The notes: generated by a model not told the origin, from the letters alone. A stretch of 55,633 nt of DNA from Moraxella catarrhalis (GCF_001656295.1 NZ_LXHE01000008.1:1-55633), one strand, 5' to 3'; positions 30,169-39,488 are shown, numbered from the stretch's first letter. Translations and numbers: made by a program.

Positions 30169-30201
30169 TAAGCTTGGTTTGGCGTGGTCATACCAAGCTT
30201 A
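30169..30201 (+). other. Hairpin between rpsB and tsf
   Basis: A perfect 10-bp stem (30169-30178 with 30192-30201) and a 13-base loop, starting 5 bases after the rpsB stop. There is only a weak T-rich stretch after it, so it may attenuate or process rather than end transcription. Confidence 0.6.
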
Positions 30202-30240
30202 TCCTAAATTTTTGTTCAATTAAAACTTAAGGTAATTGAC

Positions 30241-31119
30241 ATGACTCAAGTTTCTGCAAAGCTAGTAAAAGAGCTGCGTGACCGTACTGGTCTTGGCATG
30301 ATGGAGTGCAAAAAAGCACTTGAAGAAGCAGGCGGCGATATCGAACTTGCGATTGATAATTTGCGTAAATCAGGTCAAGCAAAAGCTGCCAAAAAAGCAG
30401 GTAATATCGCTGCTGATGGTGCGATTATCATTGCCCAAGGTGAAGGCAAAGCGTTGCTACTAGAAGTAAACTGCCAAACTGATTTCGTTGCCAAAGATGA
30501 AAACTTCACTGCATTTGCCAATAAAGTTGCCAAGCTTGCACTTGAAAACAACACCACAGATGTGGCAGCGATTGCCCAGCTACCATACGGTGATGGCTCA
30601 ACAGTTGAAGAAGCGCGTGTGGCATTGGTTCAAAAAATCGGTGAGAATATCCAAGTTCGCCGTGCTGAAGTGATTGAAGGTGCTAACCTTGCTGCTTATC
30701 GCCACGGCCTGCGTATTGGTGTTGTTGTCTCAATTGAAGGCGGTTCTGAAGAAGTGGGTAAAGCAGTTGCCATGCAAGTGGCGGCATTCAATCCGTTGGC
30801 TGTGAACGAAGCTGATGTACCAGCAGATATCCTAGCCCGCGAAAAAGACATCATCGAAGCTAAAGCCAAAGAATCTGGCAAGCCAGAGGCAGTGGTTGAA
30901 AAGATGATCACTGGCGGTCTACAAAAGTATCTGAACGAAGTGACTTTGGTGAATCAACCTTATGTCATGGATAATGATAAAAAAGTTGGTGATGTTCTAA
31001 AATCAGAAAACGCCACTGTGGTTAGCTTCAAGCGCCTAGAAGTTGGTGAAGGCATTGAGAAAAAGCAAGAGGACTTCGCTGCTGAAGTTGCTGCTGCTCA
31101 AGCCGCTGCCAAAGCTTAA
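30241..31119 (+). CDS. tsf: Elongation factor Ts
   Basis: Nucleotide exchange factor for EF-Tu. 292 residues. The N-terminal UBA-like domain with [16 protein letters not shown] and the [11 protein letters not shown] signature (about 80) are typical. An AAGGTAATT ribosome-binding site lies before the ATG. Its partner EF-Tu is at the start of the window. A strong terminator follows. Confidence 0.98.
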   Translation: MTQVSAKLVKELRDRTGLGMMECKKALEEAGGDIELAIDNLRKSGQAKAAKKAGNIAADGAIIIAQGEGKALLLEVNCQTDFVAKDENFTAFANKVAKLALENNTTDVAAIAQLPYGDGSTVEEARVALVQKIGENIQVRRAEVIEGANLAAYRHGLRIGVVVSIEGGSEEVGKAVAMQVAAFNPLAVNEADVPADILAREKDIIEAKAKESGKPEAVVEKMITGGLQKYLNEVTLVNQPYVMDNDKKVGDVLKSENATVVSFKRLEVGEGIEKKQEDFAAEVAAAQAAAKA

Positions 31120-31134
31120 TTTTAAGCTGTTTAT

Positions 31135-31168
31135 AAAAACCCAATATGGCTTGCCTATTGGGTTTTTA
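31135..31168 (+). terminator. Terminator of rpsB-tsf
   Basis: A 12-bp stem (31135-31146 with 31156-31167) with AAAAACCCAATA in the left arm and a T-run. Confidence 0.85.
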
Positions 31169-31195
31169 TTTTGGCTGAAATTATCCTTCGTTTAA

Positions 31196-31224
31196 TTGTA
31201 AAAATCGATCATACAGAGTAAAAT
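31196..31224 (+). promoter_or_regulatory. Promoter of pyrE(-gshB)
   Basis: TTGTAA (31196-31201), a 17-base spacer and TAAAAT (31219-31224), 38 bases before the pyrE ATG. Confidence 0.6.
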
Positions 31225-31262
31225 AGTTTAATGTATGAATTTTATCAGATTGAGGAATTTTT

Positions 31263-31910
31263 ATGTCATTTCATCCTGAGCGGTTTATTGAGGTTGCCTT
31301 AAAAAACAATGTTTTGCGTTTTGGTGAGTTTACCCTAAAGTCAGGGCGTAAAAGTCCTTATTTCTTTAATGCAGGTTTGCTATCAACAGGTGAATTATTA
31401 AGCGTGCTTGCAGAAGGTTATGCAGATACCCTTGCCAAACACGCCAATCAAGATGATTTGGTCATCTTTGGTGCCGCTTATAAAGGCATTCCTTTTGTGG
31501 CAGCGACTGCTCAAGTGTTGTGGCGTGAGCATCAGATTAATGCTGAGTGGGGTTATAATCGCAAAGAAGCCAAAAATCATGGTGAAGGCGGTATGCTGGT
31601 TGGTGCTGATTTAAACGGTAAATCTGTTTGGGTGATCGATGATGTCATGACCGCAGGTACCGCCATGCGCGAAGTTATTACTTTGCTGAGTAAAGCTGGG
31701 GCAAGCGTTGCAGGTATTATTGTTGCCCTTGATCGTAAAGAAAAAGGTCAAAGTGATCGATCGGCCATTCAAGAGCTTGCTGAGAGCCTGCAAGTGCCAG
31801 TGCTTGCTTTGGTGACGATGGATGATATTATTGATTATGTTGCTAAACATGGATCTCAAGATGAGCTGACTCAGATGCAGGCTTATCGTGCAGAATATGG
31901 CATCAACTAA
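31263..31910 (+). CDS. pyrE: Orotate phosphoribosyltransferase
   Basis: Converts orotate and PRPP to orotidine 5'-phosphate in pyrimidine synthesis. 215 residues against 213 in E. coli. The N-terminal FTLKSGRKSPYFFN and the PRPP-binding VWVIDDVMTAGTA (about 122-134) identify it. A GAGGAA site precedes the ATG. gshB follows after 60 bases without a visible terminator and is probably cotranscribed. Confidence 0.97.
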   Translation: MSFHPERFIEVALKNNVLRFGEFTLKSGRKSPYFFNAGLLSTGELLSVLAEGYADTLAKHANQDDLVIFGAAYKGIPFVAATAQVLWREHQINAEWGYNRKEAKNHGEGGMLVGADLNGKSVWVIDDVMTAGTAMREVITLLSKAGASVAGIIVALDRKEKGQSDRSAIQELAESLQVPVLALVTMDDIIDYVAKHGSQDELTQMQAYRAEYGIN

Positions 31911-31970
31911 AGGCTGATACAATGAAATACTTTAGTTATAGTTAAATAATTAAGATATCGGGATGATGAG

Positions 31971-32945
31971 ATGAAAAAGCTTCGATTTTTGATCGTGATG
32001 GACGACATCGCCACAGTGAATTATAAAAAAGACACCACGCTTGCGATGATGTGGGCGGCTGATGAGCGTGGGCATGAGCTGTATTATTGTCAAATTCGTG
32101 ATCTTTGGCTTAGTCAGGGTGCATTGAATGTGGATGCTTGGCCATTACAAGTTTTTAAAAATCCTGAAAAGTTTTATGAGCTTGGTGAAGCATTAACCCA
32201 TCTTGCCACGGATTTTGATGTCATTTTGATGCGTAAAGATCCGCCATTTGATATGAAGTTTTTGTATGCGCTGCATCTGCTGGATTATGCCAAGCGGGCA
32301 GGTGTTTGGGTTGTCAATGATCCTTTGGCTGTCAAAGATTGTAATGAAAAGCTGTTTGCCACGCAGTTTAGCGAACTGATGTCACCGACCATCGTCACCA
32401 ATAAGCAGGCGCATATTCGCGCTTTTATCACTGAACATCAAGATGTGATTGTCAAGCCCTTAGATGGTATGGGCGGTATGGGCATTTTTCGCTTGACGGC
32501 GGACAGCCCTAATATCGGCGCCACGCTTGAGATGCTGACACAGATGGGTGAGTTACCCATCATGGCACAAAAATACATCCCTGCCATTGTCGAAGGGGAT
32601 AAGCGGGTGCTGATTGTGGGTGGTAAACCTGTTGATTATTGTCTGGCACGAATTCCTAGCCAAGGCGAAACACGGGGGAACTTAGCGGCAGGCGGTAGGG
32701 GTGTGGCAATGCCACTGACGGAGCGTGAACGCCAATTGGCTAATGCAGTGGCGCCAACTTTATTGGAAAAAGGCTTGTATTTTGTCGGACTGGATGTCAT
32801 TGGTGGGTATATTACCGAGATTAATGTTACCAGTCCAACCTGCGTGCGTGAGATTGATGATCAGTGCGGCACGCAGATTGCAGTTGATTTTATTGAATTT
32901 ATTGAAACGAATCTCAAGCATTATACAACGCCAAGTGCTGAATGA
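31971..32945 (+). CDS. gshB: Glutathione synthetase
   Basis: ATP-grasp ligase that joins glycine to gamma-glutamylcysteine. 324 residues. The N-terminal domain is followed by the ATP-grasp core with VKPLDGMGGMGIFRL and the metal/ATP-binding ITEINVTSPTCVREID near the C terminus, a family signature. gshA is not in the window. It supplies the glutathione used by gor at 15.4 kb. Confidence 0.96.
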   Translation: MKKLRFLIVMDDIATVNYKKDTTLAMMWAADERGHELYYCQIRDLWLSQGALNVDAWPLQVFKNPEKFYELGEALTHLATDFDVILMRKDPPFDMKFLYALHLLDYAKRAGVWVVNDPLAVKDCNEKLFATQFSELMSPTIVTNKQAHIRAFITEHQDVIVKPLDGMGGMGIFRLTADSPNIGATLEMLTQMGELPIMAQKYIPAIVEGDKRVLIVGGKPVDYCLARIPSQGETRGNLAAGGRGVAMPLTERERQLANAVAPTLLEKGLYFVGLDVIGGYITEINVTSPTCVREIDDQCGTQIAVDFIEFIETNLKHYTTPSAE

Positions 32946-33079
32946 TAATTTTTGATGTTTTTAGCAGTGAATGCGCAAAACTTGCTTGACAAAATGTCGC
33001 AAAAAACTACTTGAGTTCGTGTAAAAAGTCATCCAAAATAACTGCCTTTATCGCTGTGGGTGATTGATTGGATAATTTT

Positions 33080-34168
33080 ATGTCAAAAAAATTAAATGTG
33101 CTGATGATGGCGGCTGGTACTGGCGGGCATGTGTTTCCTGCCTTGGCGGTGGCAGACGAGCTTTTGCAGCGTGGGGCTGTCATTCATTGGCTTGGCACAC
33201 CAAAGGGCATGGAAAATGAGCTTGTTGCCAAACACGGTCATACCATGCACCACATTGACATGCAAGGGCTGCGCGGTAAGGGATTGATGCGTATGCTAAA
33301 GCTGCCCTTCATGCTGTTAAAATCTGTCATGGCAGCACGCAATATTATCCAAACGCATCAAATAGATGCTGTGGTTGGATTTGGTGGCTATGTTACCGCG
33401 CCAGGCGGTTTGGCAGCTAAGCTGTGCAAAATCCCACTCATCATTCATGAACAAAACGCCATTGCAGGCATGAGTAATAAAAATCTAGCACGTCATGCCG
33501 ATAAAGTACTGCAAGCCTTTGATGGCGCGTTTGATGGCGACAGCAAAAAAGTATTGACTGTGGGCAATCCAGTACGCCAATCTATCGCCAATATTGCGCC
33601 ACCACAAGAGCGTTATTTGAATGACGATTCACCACTTAAAGTGTTGGTGGTGGGTGGATCATTGGGCGCGATGGCAATCAATCAAGCAGTCGTTGAAATG
33701 CTAAAACTTGTCAATCGTCCGCTGTCGCTGCAGCACCAATGTGGTAAAGATAACCATAATCAGATGCTGGTGGCGTACTCTCAAGCAGGCATTGATAATA
33801 CCAAACATGTCATAGAGCTCAAGCCATTTATCGAGGATATGGCAGCGGCTTATGCTTGGGCGGATGTGATTGTTTGCCGTGCTGGCGCTTTGACGGTGAC
33901 GGAGATTCAAAATGCTGGCGTTGCTGCGATTTTAGTGCCGCTGCCGCACGCTGTGGATGACCATCAGACTGCCAATGCCCGCGTTTTGGTGGATGCTGGC
34001 GCCGCAATCTTGATGCCCCAGTCTGCATTGACTGGTCAATTACTCGCCATAACACTTGATGAGCTGGATCGCAAACACTGTCAGCACATGGCTAGCATCG
34101 CACGCAGTCAAGCAAAAGATCGAGTTGATGTCATCGTGGCTGATGTGATTGAGCGGTCAGTTAATTAA
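33080..34168 (+). CDS. murG: UDP-GlcNAc:undecaprenyl-pyrophosphoryl-MurNAc-pentapeptide GlcNAc transferase
   Basis: Peripheral inner-membrane GT-B enzyme that makes lipid II from lipid I. 362 residues. The N-terminal glycine loop GTGGHVFPA (about 13-21) and the UDP-GlcNAc-binding stretch with CRAGALTVTE and a HAVDDHQ segment are intact. ATG 33080 is preferred; an in-frame TTG at 33068 is possible, and neither has a strong ribosome-binding site. It leads murG-murC-ddl; the usual upstream ftsW is absent, with gshB in its place. Confidence 0.96.
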   Translation: MSKKLNVLMMAAGTGGHVFPALAVADELLQRGAVIHWLGTPKGMENELVAKHGHTMHHIDMQGLRGKGLMRMLKLPFMLLKSVMAARNIIQTHQIDAVVGFGGYVTAPGGLAAKLCKIPLIIHEQNAIAGMSNKNLARHADKVLQAFDGAFDGDSKKVLTVGNPVRQSIANIAPPQERYLNDDSPLKVLVVGGSLGAMAINQAVVEMLKLVNRPLSLQHQCGKDNHNQMLVAYSQAGIDNTKHVIELKPFIEDMAAAYAWADVIVCRAGALTVTEIQNAGVAAILVPLPHAVDDHQTANARVLVDAGAAILMPQSALTGQLLAITLDELDRKHCQHMASIARSQAKDRVDVIVADVIERSVN

Positions 34169-34200
34169 TTTTTTACTACCTTTTTGAGGATAATTTTTAA

Positions 34201-35646
34201 ATGCCAACCAAAACAACGCTCCCAAAACGCTTAATAGAAATTCCAGAAATGCGACGAATTCAAAATATTCATTTTGTTGGTATTGGCGGCGCTGGTATGT
34301 GTGGTATTGCTGAGGTATTAGCCAACCAAGGCTATGCAGTGACTGGCTCAGACATTAAGGCAAACGCAGTCACTGAGCGCCTAGAAAACTTGGATGTGAC
34401 GGTGTATATCGGTCACGATGCCAGTAATATCAAAATGGCAGATGTGGTAGTGGTCTCATCAGCCATTGATAAAAAAAATCCTGAGGTTCAAGCAGCCTTA
34501 CAAGCCCGCTTACCTGTCGTTCGACGCGCAGACATGTTAGGCGAGCTCATGCGCTATCGTCATAGTATCGCTGTAGCAGGCGCGCATGGCAAGACCACTA
34601 CAACCAGTATGCTGACCATGATGCTCACTGAAGCTGGCTTTGATCCAACCTATGTGATAGGCGGCAAATTGAATGCATCAGGAACGAACGCGTCTTTAGG
34701 TAAGAGTCGTTATCTGGTAGCAGAAGCTGATGAATCCGATGCATCTTTTTTATCATTGCGCCCGATGGCAGCGATTGTGACAAATATTGATGAAGATCAC
34801 ATGGATACCTATGAAGGCAGCTTTGATAAATTAAAGCAAGCTTATATACAGTTTTTACATAATATGCCTTTTTATGGTTTGGCGGTCGTTTGTGGCGATG
34901 ACAAAGAGCTGTACGGCATGATTGATGAAATTGCCCGCCCTGTGCTGACTTTCGGCTTAAAAGGACATAATGATGTGCAGGCGATCGACTTGGTCGCTGA
35001 TGGCACCAAGACACATTTTACGGTTTTAAGAAAAGATCACGAGCCCTTACGCCTGACACTTAATGTCCCTGGTGAGCATAATGTTTATAATGCTTTGGCG
35101 GCAATCACATTGGCAACTGATGAAGGTGTGGATGATGAAGCCATTGTGCAGGCTTTGTCAAAATTTGCCGGGGTAGGTCGTCGATTTGAACATCAAGCAA
35201 CGGTACAGATTGATGATGGTGATGTGCTTTTGATTGATGATTATGGGCATCATCCGACAGAGGTAGCCGCAACGATCAAAGCCGCCCGTCAAAGCTATCC
35301 TGAGCGCCGTTTGGTGCTGATGTTTCAGCCACATCGCTATAGCCGAACGCGCGATTGTTTTGATGAGTTTGTGGAAGTGTTGTCGGGTGTTGATGAACTG
35401 TTATTATTGGATGTCTATGCTGCTGGCGAGGCGCCAATTGTTGGCGCTGATACCAAATCACTGGCGCGCAGTATTCGACTTCGCGGTGAAGTAGAGCCCA
35501 CCTTGGTTGATAAAGGTAATTTGGCACCTGTTATGCAGCGGATCTTGCAGGCGGGAGATGTGCTCATCACCCAAGGTGCGGGCAATGTGGGACAAATTTG
35601 CTTGGATCTACGTGATAACCAGCTGTATTTGAATAATACAGTTTAA
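34201..35646 (+). CDS. murC: UDP-N-acetylmuramate-L-alanine ligase
   Basis: Adds L-alanine to UDP-MurNAc, the first peptide-forming step of peptidoglycan precursor synthesis. 481 residues. The UDP-binding [10 protein letters not shown] (26-35), the ATP-binding GAHGKTTTT (127-135) and later Mur-ligase motifs ([15 protein letters not shown]) are present. A GAGGA ribosome-binding site lies before the ATG. It is 32 bases after murG. Confidence 0.98.
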   Translation: MPTKTTLPKRLIEIPEMRRIQNIHFVGIGGAGMCGIAEVLANQGYAVTGSDIKANAVTERLENLDVTVYIGHDASNIKMADVVVVSSAIDKKNPEVQAALQARLPVVRRADMLGELMRYRHSIAVAGAHGKTTTTSMLTMMLTEAGFDPTYVIGGKLNASGTNASLGKSRYLVAEADESDASFLSLRPMAAIVTNIDEDHMDTYEGSFDKLKQAYIQFLHNMPFYGLAVVCGDDKELYGMIDEIARPVLTFGLKGHNDVQAIDLVADGTKTHFTVLRKDHEPLRLTLNVPGEHNVYNALAAITLATDEGVDDEAIVQALSKFAGVGRRFEHQATVQIDDGDVLLIDDYGHHPTEVAATIKAARQSYPERRLVLMFQPHRYSRTRDCFDEFVEVLSGVDELLLLDVYAAGEAPIVGADTKSLARSIRLRGEVEPTLVDKGNLAPVMQRILQAGDVLITQGAGNVGQICLDLRDNQLYLNNTV

Positions 35647-35684
35647 GACCCAAATTGATTGAATTATTAATAAAGAGAAAATAC

Positions 35685-36608
35685 ATGAGCACCCAAACTA
35701 TTGATCAAAATCGCTTTGGCAAAGTTGCCGTGGTTTGTGGCGGAACAAGTACAGAGCGTGAAGTATCACTCAATAGTGGTAAAGCAGTACTACAAGCGCT
35801 CCTATCAAAAGGTATTGATGCGCATCATTTCGATCCTAAGCAGACTGATATCATGGCACTGCGCCAATATGATCGGGTATTTAATGTGCTGCATGGCACA
35901 TTTGGCGAAGATGGCAGTCTTCAGGGCGTGCTTGACGGTTTTAATATTCCTTACACAGGTTGTGGTGTGCTTGCTTCTGCCATCGCCATGGATAAATTTC
36001 GCTGTCGTCTGATTTGGCAGGCGCTTGATTTGCCAAATGTTCCTTATGTGGTTTTGGATGATGAGACCGATTTTGATGCTGTGGAACAAAAGCTGGGATT
36101 GCCATTATTTGTCAAGCCTGCCGCAGAAGGGTCAAGCGTGGGCGTCATGATGATCGAACATCCAGGCGAGCTTGCCAAGGCGTATCCTGAGCTTAAGCAA
36201 TATCACGGCGCCATTTTGGCGGAGAAGGCTTTGACTGGCGGCGAATATGCCTGTGCGCTGCTTGGCGGTGAGGCTTTGCCTAGCATTCGCATTATCCCTA
36301 AAGGCAAGTTTTATGATTATGAAGCCAAATACTTGCGTGATGATACCATCTATCAATGTCCATCAGATTTGACTGAGCAGCAAGAAAAGCAGATGCATCA
36401 AATTGCCAAAGATGCGTTTTCAGCCATTGGCGGCGAGGGTTGGGCGCGTGTGGATTTCTTAAAAGATACAGAAGGCAAGCTGTATTTGTTGGAGCTAAAT
36501 ACTGTCCCAGGCATGACCGATCATAGCCTTGTACCGATGGCAGCGCGTGCTCGCGGCATGGCATTTGATGAATTATGCCTACAAATTCTCAGCGAAACTT
36601 TGGCATAG
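35685..36608 (+). CDS. ddl: D-alanine-D-alanine ligase
   Basis: ATP-grasp enzyme making the D-Ala-D-Ala dipeptide for peptidoglycan. 307 residues from ATG 35685, close to E. coli DdlB (306). The N-terminal GGTSTEREVSLNSG, the substrate loop with KPAAEGSSVGV and the C-terminal ELNTVPGMTDHSL metal-binding motif are typical. The frame opens at a TTG at 35655, but the AAAGAGA site favours 35685. In most gammaproteobacteria ftsQ-ftsA-ftsZ come next; here the next gene is ygjP-like. Confidence 0.97.
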   Translation: MSTQTIDQNRFGKVAVVCGGTSTEREVSLNSGKAVLQALLSKGIDAHHFDPKQTDIMALRQYDRVFNVLHGTFGEDGSLQGVLDGFNIPYTGCGVLASAIAMDKFRCRLIWQALDLPNVPYVVLDDETDFDAVEQKLGLPLFVKPAAEGSSVGVMMIEHPGELAKAYPELKQYHGAILAEKALTGGEYACALLGGEALPSIRIIPKGKFYDYEAKYLRDDTIYQCPSDLTEQQEKQMHQIAKDAFSAIGGEGWARVDFLKDTEGKLYLLELNTVPGMTDHSLVPMAARARGMAFDELCLQILSETLA

Positions 36609-37297
36609 CTGACCGTTCTGCCACATCTCATCAGAAATCCGATGCCATGGCTAAGCTGATTGACGAATTTGCTAGCCATGGTATTGTGTTGTCTGTCCAA
36701 AAAAAGCAAGTGAAACATATTAACTTTCGCATGACTCAAGCGGCACTGAAGGTCAGTGCGCCCAAGCATGTTTGCGATCAAATACTGACAGACGCCATTC
36801 GCGCTAAGATAGATTGGGCGATACGCTGCCATCGCGCATTGATGATGGAACAGGCGCCCTATGAGACACTTTGGGGCGAGTACTTGGATGTGGCAGAATG
36901 GCTAACAATTCATCATAAAGATTTGCCTACTCATACCTTCGAGCGCCTAAAACAATTATCCAAACAGGCGCTGATCACATGGATTTATCAAGATGAAATC
37001 CGCCGACGCATGCCCAGTTTGCTCGCCAAATGGCAGCCCAAAGTGGGCAAACAAGCCTCCGCCATCCGCCTAAGAAAGATGTCCAGTCGTTGGGGGAGCT
37101 GCAATACTATATCTGCAAAAATCACTTTAAACACCCATCTTGCGTCTTATCCTTTAGGATGTTTGGAGTATGTGCTTGTTCACGAGCTGTGTCATCTGCA
37201 TCACGCCAATCACAGCGCCGATTTTTGGAGAAGTGTCGAAAATGCCATGTCAGATTATCAATATTGGCATGGCTTATTAAAAAAATCCAAACGATGA
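36575..37297 (+). CDS. YgjP-type zinc metallohydrolase (DUF45/SprT-like)
   Basis: A 240-residue protein with a gluzincin-like site: HELCH (203-207) and a third likely ligand in NHSADFW (H213). The RWGSC signature (172-176) is typical of the YgjP/DUF45 family, a probable zinc peptidase or hydrolase of unsettled substrate. The start is uncertain: ATG 36575 overlaps the ddl end by 34 bases, and ATG 36647 (216 residues) would avoid this; neither has a good ribosome-binding site. It ends one base before the convergent oxyR stop. Confidence 0.85.
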   Translation: MPTNSQRNFGIADRSATSHQKSDAMAKLIDEFASHGIVLSVQKKQVKHINFRMTQAALKVSAPKHVCDQILTDAIRAKIDWAIRCHRALMMEQAPYETLWGEYLDVAEWLTIHHKDLPTHTFERLKQLSKQALITWIYQDEIRRRMPSLLAKWQPKVGKQASAIRLRKMSSRWGSCNTISAKITLNTHLASYPLGCLEYVLVHELCHLHHANHSADFWRSVENAMSDYQYWHGLLKKSKR

Positions 37298-37298
37298 A

Positions 37299-38204
37299 TT
37301 ATGCTTCGTTTTCTGCCGTCGCAAGCGCTTGACCAAAAATTTCGCTCAGTAGGCGCACATCATTGACGCGCGCATAATTGAGGCGAGTAATGAAAGCCAA
37401 TCGGCGATGAGGACCTGGCTCAGCCAAAGGGACGGCATGGACTGCTTTGGTGTCTTTGATCTGCTCTAGCGCCATCTTGGGTACCAAGGTTGTCCCCATG
37501 CCTGCCAAGCTCATTTGAATCAATGTGTTTAAACTGGCATCAGAAAAGCTTGACTGGATCTCGCTTTTACTCAGCGCACAGACAGACAGCACTTGATCGG
37601 TCAAGCAGTGACCTTCACCCAGCAGTAATAAATTGGTCTTGGATAAATCGTCGCTGTTAATTTTGCCACTGTGGATGTGTTCGTCATCTTCAGGTAAAAT
37701 TGCAAAAAAATCTTCCGCCCAAAACTCAAACGCATGCAAGCCATCAAGCGGATAAGGCAGGGCAATGATCGCTGTATCAATATGACCATAGCGCACCTGA
37801 TCGATGAGCCGCTCGGTCTGTTTTTCGACCACTGACAGCTCAAAATGTGGATGTAGCTGCTTAAGAGATGGCAGGACTTTTGGTAATAAATAAGGGGCGA
37901 TCGTCGGAATGATGCCGATGGTCATCGGATAGGCAAGTGGGACTTGGTGACTGTGCGCGCGTGTCATTAAGTCATTGATCTCACTAGAAATTCTTTGGGC
38001 TCGCTCTAGTAATTCTTCGCCAATTGGGGTGATGAGTACTTGCTTGTTATTTCGCTCAAAAATCTGTGTATCAAGCTGTTTTTCTAGTTCGGCGATACCC
38101 AAACTTAAGGCTGATTGGGAAATGTTACATTCTTCAGCCGCGCGCTTAAAATGACGATGTTTGGCAACTGCAAGCGCAAATTCTAATTGGCGTAGTGTGA
38201 TCAT
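37299..38204 (-). CDS. oxyR: Hydrogen peroxide-inducible regulator OxyR
   Basis: LysR-type regulator that senses peroxide by a disulfide. 301 residues. The N-terminal helix-turn-helix (about 18-37) is typical, and the two sensing cysteines are C200 and C209 in GEGHCLTDQVLSVC, matching C199/C208 of E. coli with the same spacing. An AAGGA ribosome-binding site precedes the ATG. It is divergent from ahpC, its classic target. With ygjP it forms a tail-to-tail pair with a single base between the stop codons. Confidence 0.95.
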   Translation of the reverse strand: MITLRQLEFALAVAKHRHFKRAAEECNISQSALSLGIAELEKQLDTQIFERNNKQVLITPIGEELLERAQRISSEINDLMTRAHSHQVPLAYPMTIGIIPTIAPYLLPKVLPSLKQLHPHFELSVVEKQTERLIDQVRYGHIDTAIIALPYPLDGLHAFEFWAEDFFAILPEDDEHIHSGKINSDDLSKTNLLLLGEGHCLTDQVLSVCALSKSEIQSSFSDASLNTLIQMSLAGMGTTLVPKMALEQIKDTKAVHAVPLAEPGPHRRLAFITRLNYARVNDVRLLSEIFGQALATAENEA

Positions 38205-38265
38205 GTCAGTCCTTAAAAACGTAATTTTATCATCACTTAATGACAGTCCTATTGTACCTAAGTTT

Positions 38266-38284
38266 GATAAAATAAAACAATATC
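38266..38284. promoter_or_regulatory. Candidate OxyR (LysR-type) box
   Basis: GATA-N11-TATC (38266-38269 and 38281-38284), an inverted T-N11-A motif of the LysR class, in the 230-base oxyR-ahpC gap. It does not match the four-element ATAG spacing of the E. coli OxyR consensus. Confidence 0.5.
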
Positions 38285-38397
38285 TTTGGAAGTTTTAACT
38301 GTAGAAAATGGATGATTTTGTTGTATTATAATTAAGACACTACAGCAACAGCAACGCAGACGCGATAGGATCGCAATTTTTGCTTGCAGTTATGGTG

Positions 38398-38403
38398 TAT
38401 AAT
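38398..38403 (+). promoter_or_regulatory. -10 box of ahpC
   Basis: A perfect TATAAT 32 bases before the ahpC ATG with no recognisable -35 box at 17 +/- 1 bases, as expected for an activator-dependent promoter. A second TATAAT with no -35 is at 38327-38332. Confidence 0.5.
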
Positions 38404-38434
38404 CCAATAAATCAACCAAAGAAAGGTGAATATT

Positions 38435-39001
38435 ATGGCAGCAATTATTAACCAAACCATTCCAGAATTTTCAACCCAAGCATATGTTAATGGTGAGTTT
38501 AAAACCATCACGTCTGACGATGTGAAAGGCAATTGGGCAATTTTCATGTTTTATCCACATGACTTTACATTCGTTTGCCCAACTGAGCTTGAAGACATGG
38601 CAGCACATTACGATGAGCTAAAAGGCTTAGGTGTTGAAGTGTACGCTGTATCAACTGATACGCATTTTGTACATAAAGCATGGCATGACGCTTCACCTGC
38701 GATCAGCAAAGTACAATATCCAATGCTTGGTGATGGCACTGGTAAGATCACTCGCGGCTTCAATGTGATGATCGAAGAAGACAACGCAGCACTACGCGGT
38801 ACTTTCTTGGTAGATCCAGATGGCGTGATCAAAGTTGCTGAAATCCATGACCTAGGTATTGGTCGCAGCGCCAAAGATATGGTTCGTAAAGTTAAAGCAG
38901 CTCAATATGTACGTGACAACGATGGTGAAGTTTGCCCAGCAGCTTGGGAAGCTGGTCAAGAGACACTGAAGCCAAGCCTAGACCTAGTTGGTAAAATCTA
39001 A
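38435..39001 (+). CDS. ahpC: Alkyl hydroperoxide reductase peroxiredoxin subunit
   Basis: Typical 2-Cys peroxiredoxin that reduces hydrogen peroxide and organic peroxides, recycled by AhpF. 188 residues. The peroxidatic cysteine is in FTFVCPTE (about C47) and the resolving one in GEVCPAAW (about C166). ATG 38435 follows a GAAAGGTG site; an in-frame GTG within that site at 38426 is rejected. CTA-rich leucine usage suggests high expression. Confidence 0.98.
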   Translation: MAAIINQTIPEFSTQAYVNGEFKTITSDDVKGNWAIFMFYPHDFTFVCPTELEDMAAHYDELKGLGVEVYAVSTDTHFVHKAWHDASPAISKVQYPMLGDGTGKITRGFNVMIEEDNAALRGTFLVDPDGVIKVAEIHDLGIGRSAKDMVRKVKAAQYVRDNDGEVCPAAWEAGQETLKPSLDLVGKI

Positions 39002-39043
39002 GATCTGCTGGCATATTGAGTGACTCAATATTATCAGATAAAT

Positions 39044-39076
39044 AATCCCCAAGGTAATGAGCTTTGGGGATTTTTA
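39044..39076 (+). terminator. Terminator of ahpC
   Basis: AATCCCCAA (39044-39052) pairs with TTGGGGATT (39064-39072) and a T-run follows. A smaller hairpin (39013-39031) precedes it. Confidence 0.8.
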
Positions 39077-39111
39077 TTCATTCGATTTTGCAATTTTAAA
39101 AATATATCAAT

Positions 39112-39142
39112 AAAAAATCAGCCAATGAATGACTGATTTTTT
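39112..39142. terminator. Terminator downstream of the DUF465 gene
   Basis: A 10-bp stem, AAAAAATCAG with CTGATTTTTT, usable on both strands; it lies 27 bases after the minus-strand stop. Confidence 0.75.
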
Positions 39143-39168
39143 GAGATTTAAGGCTTTAGGGTGATTGA

Positions 39169-39402
39169 TTAACCACGCTCAGCTGATACTTTGTCTAAGT
39201 AGGCTTTTAGTTCGTCTTTTAGATGAAGTTTTTTGTGCTTCATTTCATCAATTTCGCCAACACGGCTGGCTGAAGCAACAGGATCTTTTTCAAGATTATC
39301 AATTTGCGTATCTAGATCATTGTGCTCATCAAACAGCTTCAAAAAGTGCTTATCACCTTCGGCTTTTAGTTTGGTCATAAGTTCACGATATTCTGGTAGC
39401 AT
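39169..39402 (-). CDS. DUF465 (YdcH-like) family protein
   Basis: A 77-residue, highly charged, mostly helical protein beginning MLPEYRELMTKLKAEGDKHF, with HKKLHLKDEL near the C terminus, which matches the YdcH/DUF465 family. Function is not established. An AAGGAGA site precedes the ATG. It is inserted in reverse between ahpC and ahpF and shares its upstream region with ahpF. Confidence 0.9.
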   Translation of the reverse strand: MLPEYRELMTKLKAEGDKHFLKLFDEHNDLDTQIDNLEKDPVASASRVGEIDEMKHKKLHLKDELKAYLDKVSAERG

Positions 39403-39437
39403 GGTGTTCTCCTTGAGATGCGTGGACCGATTTTAGT

Positions 39438-39488
39438 ATCAGTGCCAAGTTGTAATCTTAAGATTATATTATCAAGATTGACACTGAT
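39438..39488. promoter_or_regulatory. Large imperfect palindrome between the DUF465 gene and ahpF
   Basis: Arms 39438-39452 and 39473-39488 share ATCAGTG, CAA and TTG in inverted order (about 13 of 15 positions), around a perfect 14-bp palindrome TAATCTTAAGATTA (39453-39466). The right arm covers the -35 box of the candidate ahpF promoter, and possible minus-strand promoter boxes (TTGATA 39494, TAATAT 39471) overlap it. It looks like an operator. Confidence 0.6.

Noticed and set aside
34625-35014. 129-codon open frame on the minus strand within murC
   Set aside because: Composition (His/Ser/Gln-rich) is typical of a reverse-strand shadow, and murC is intact.
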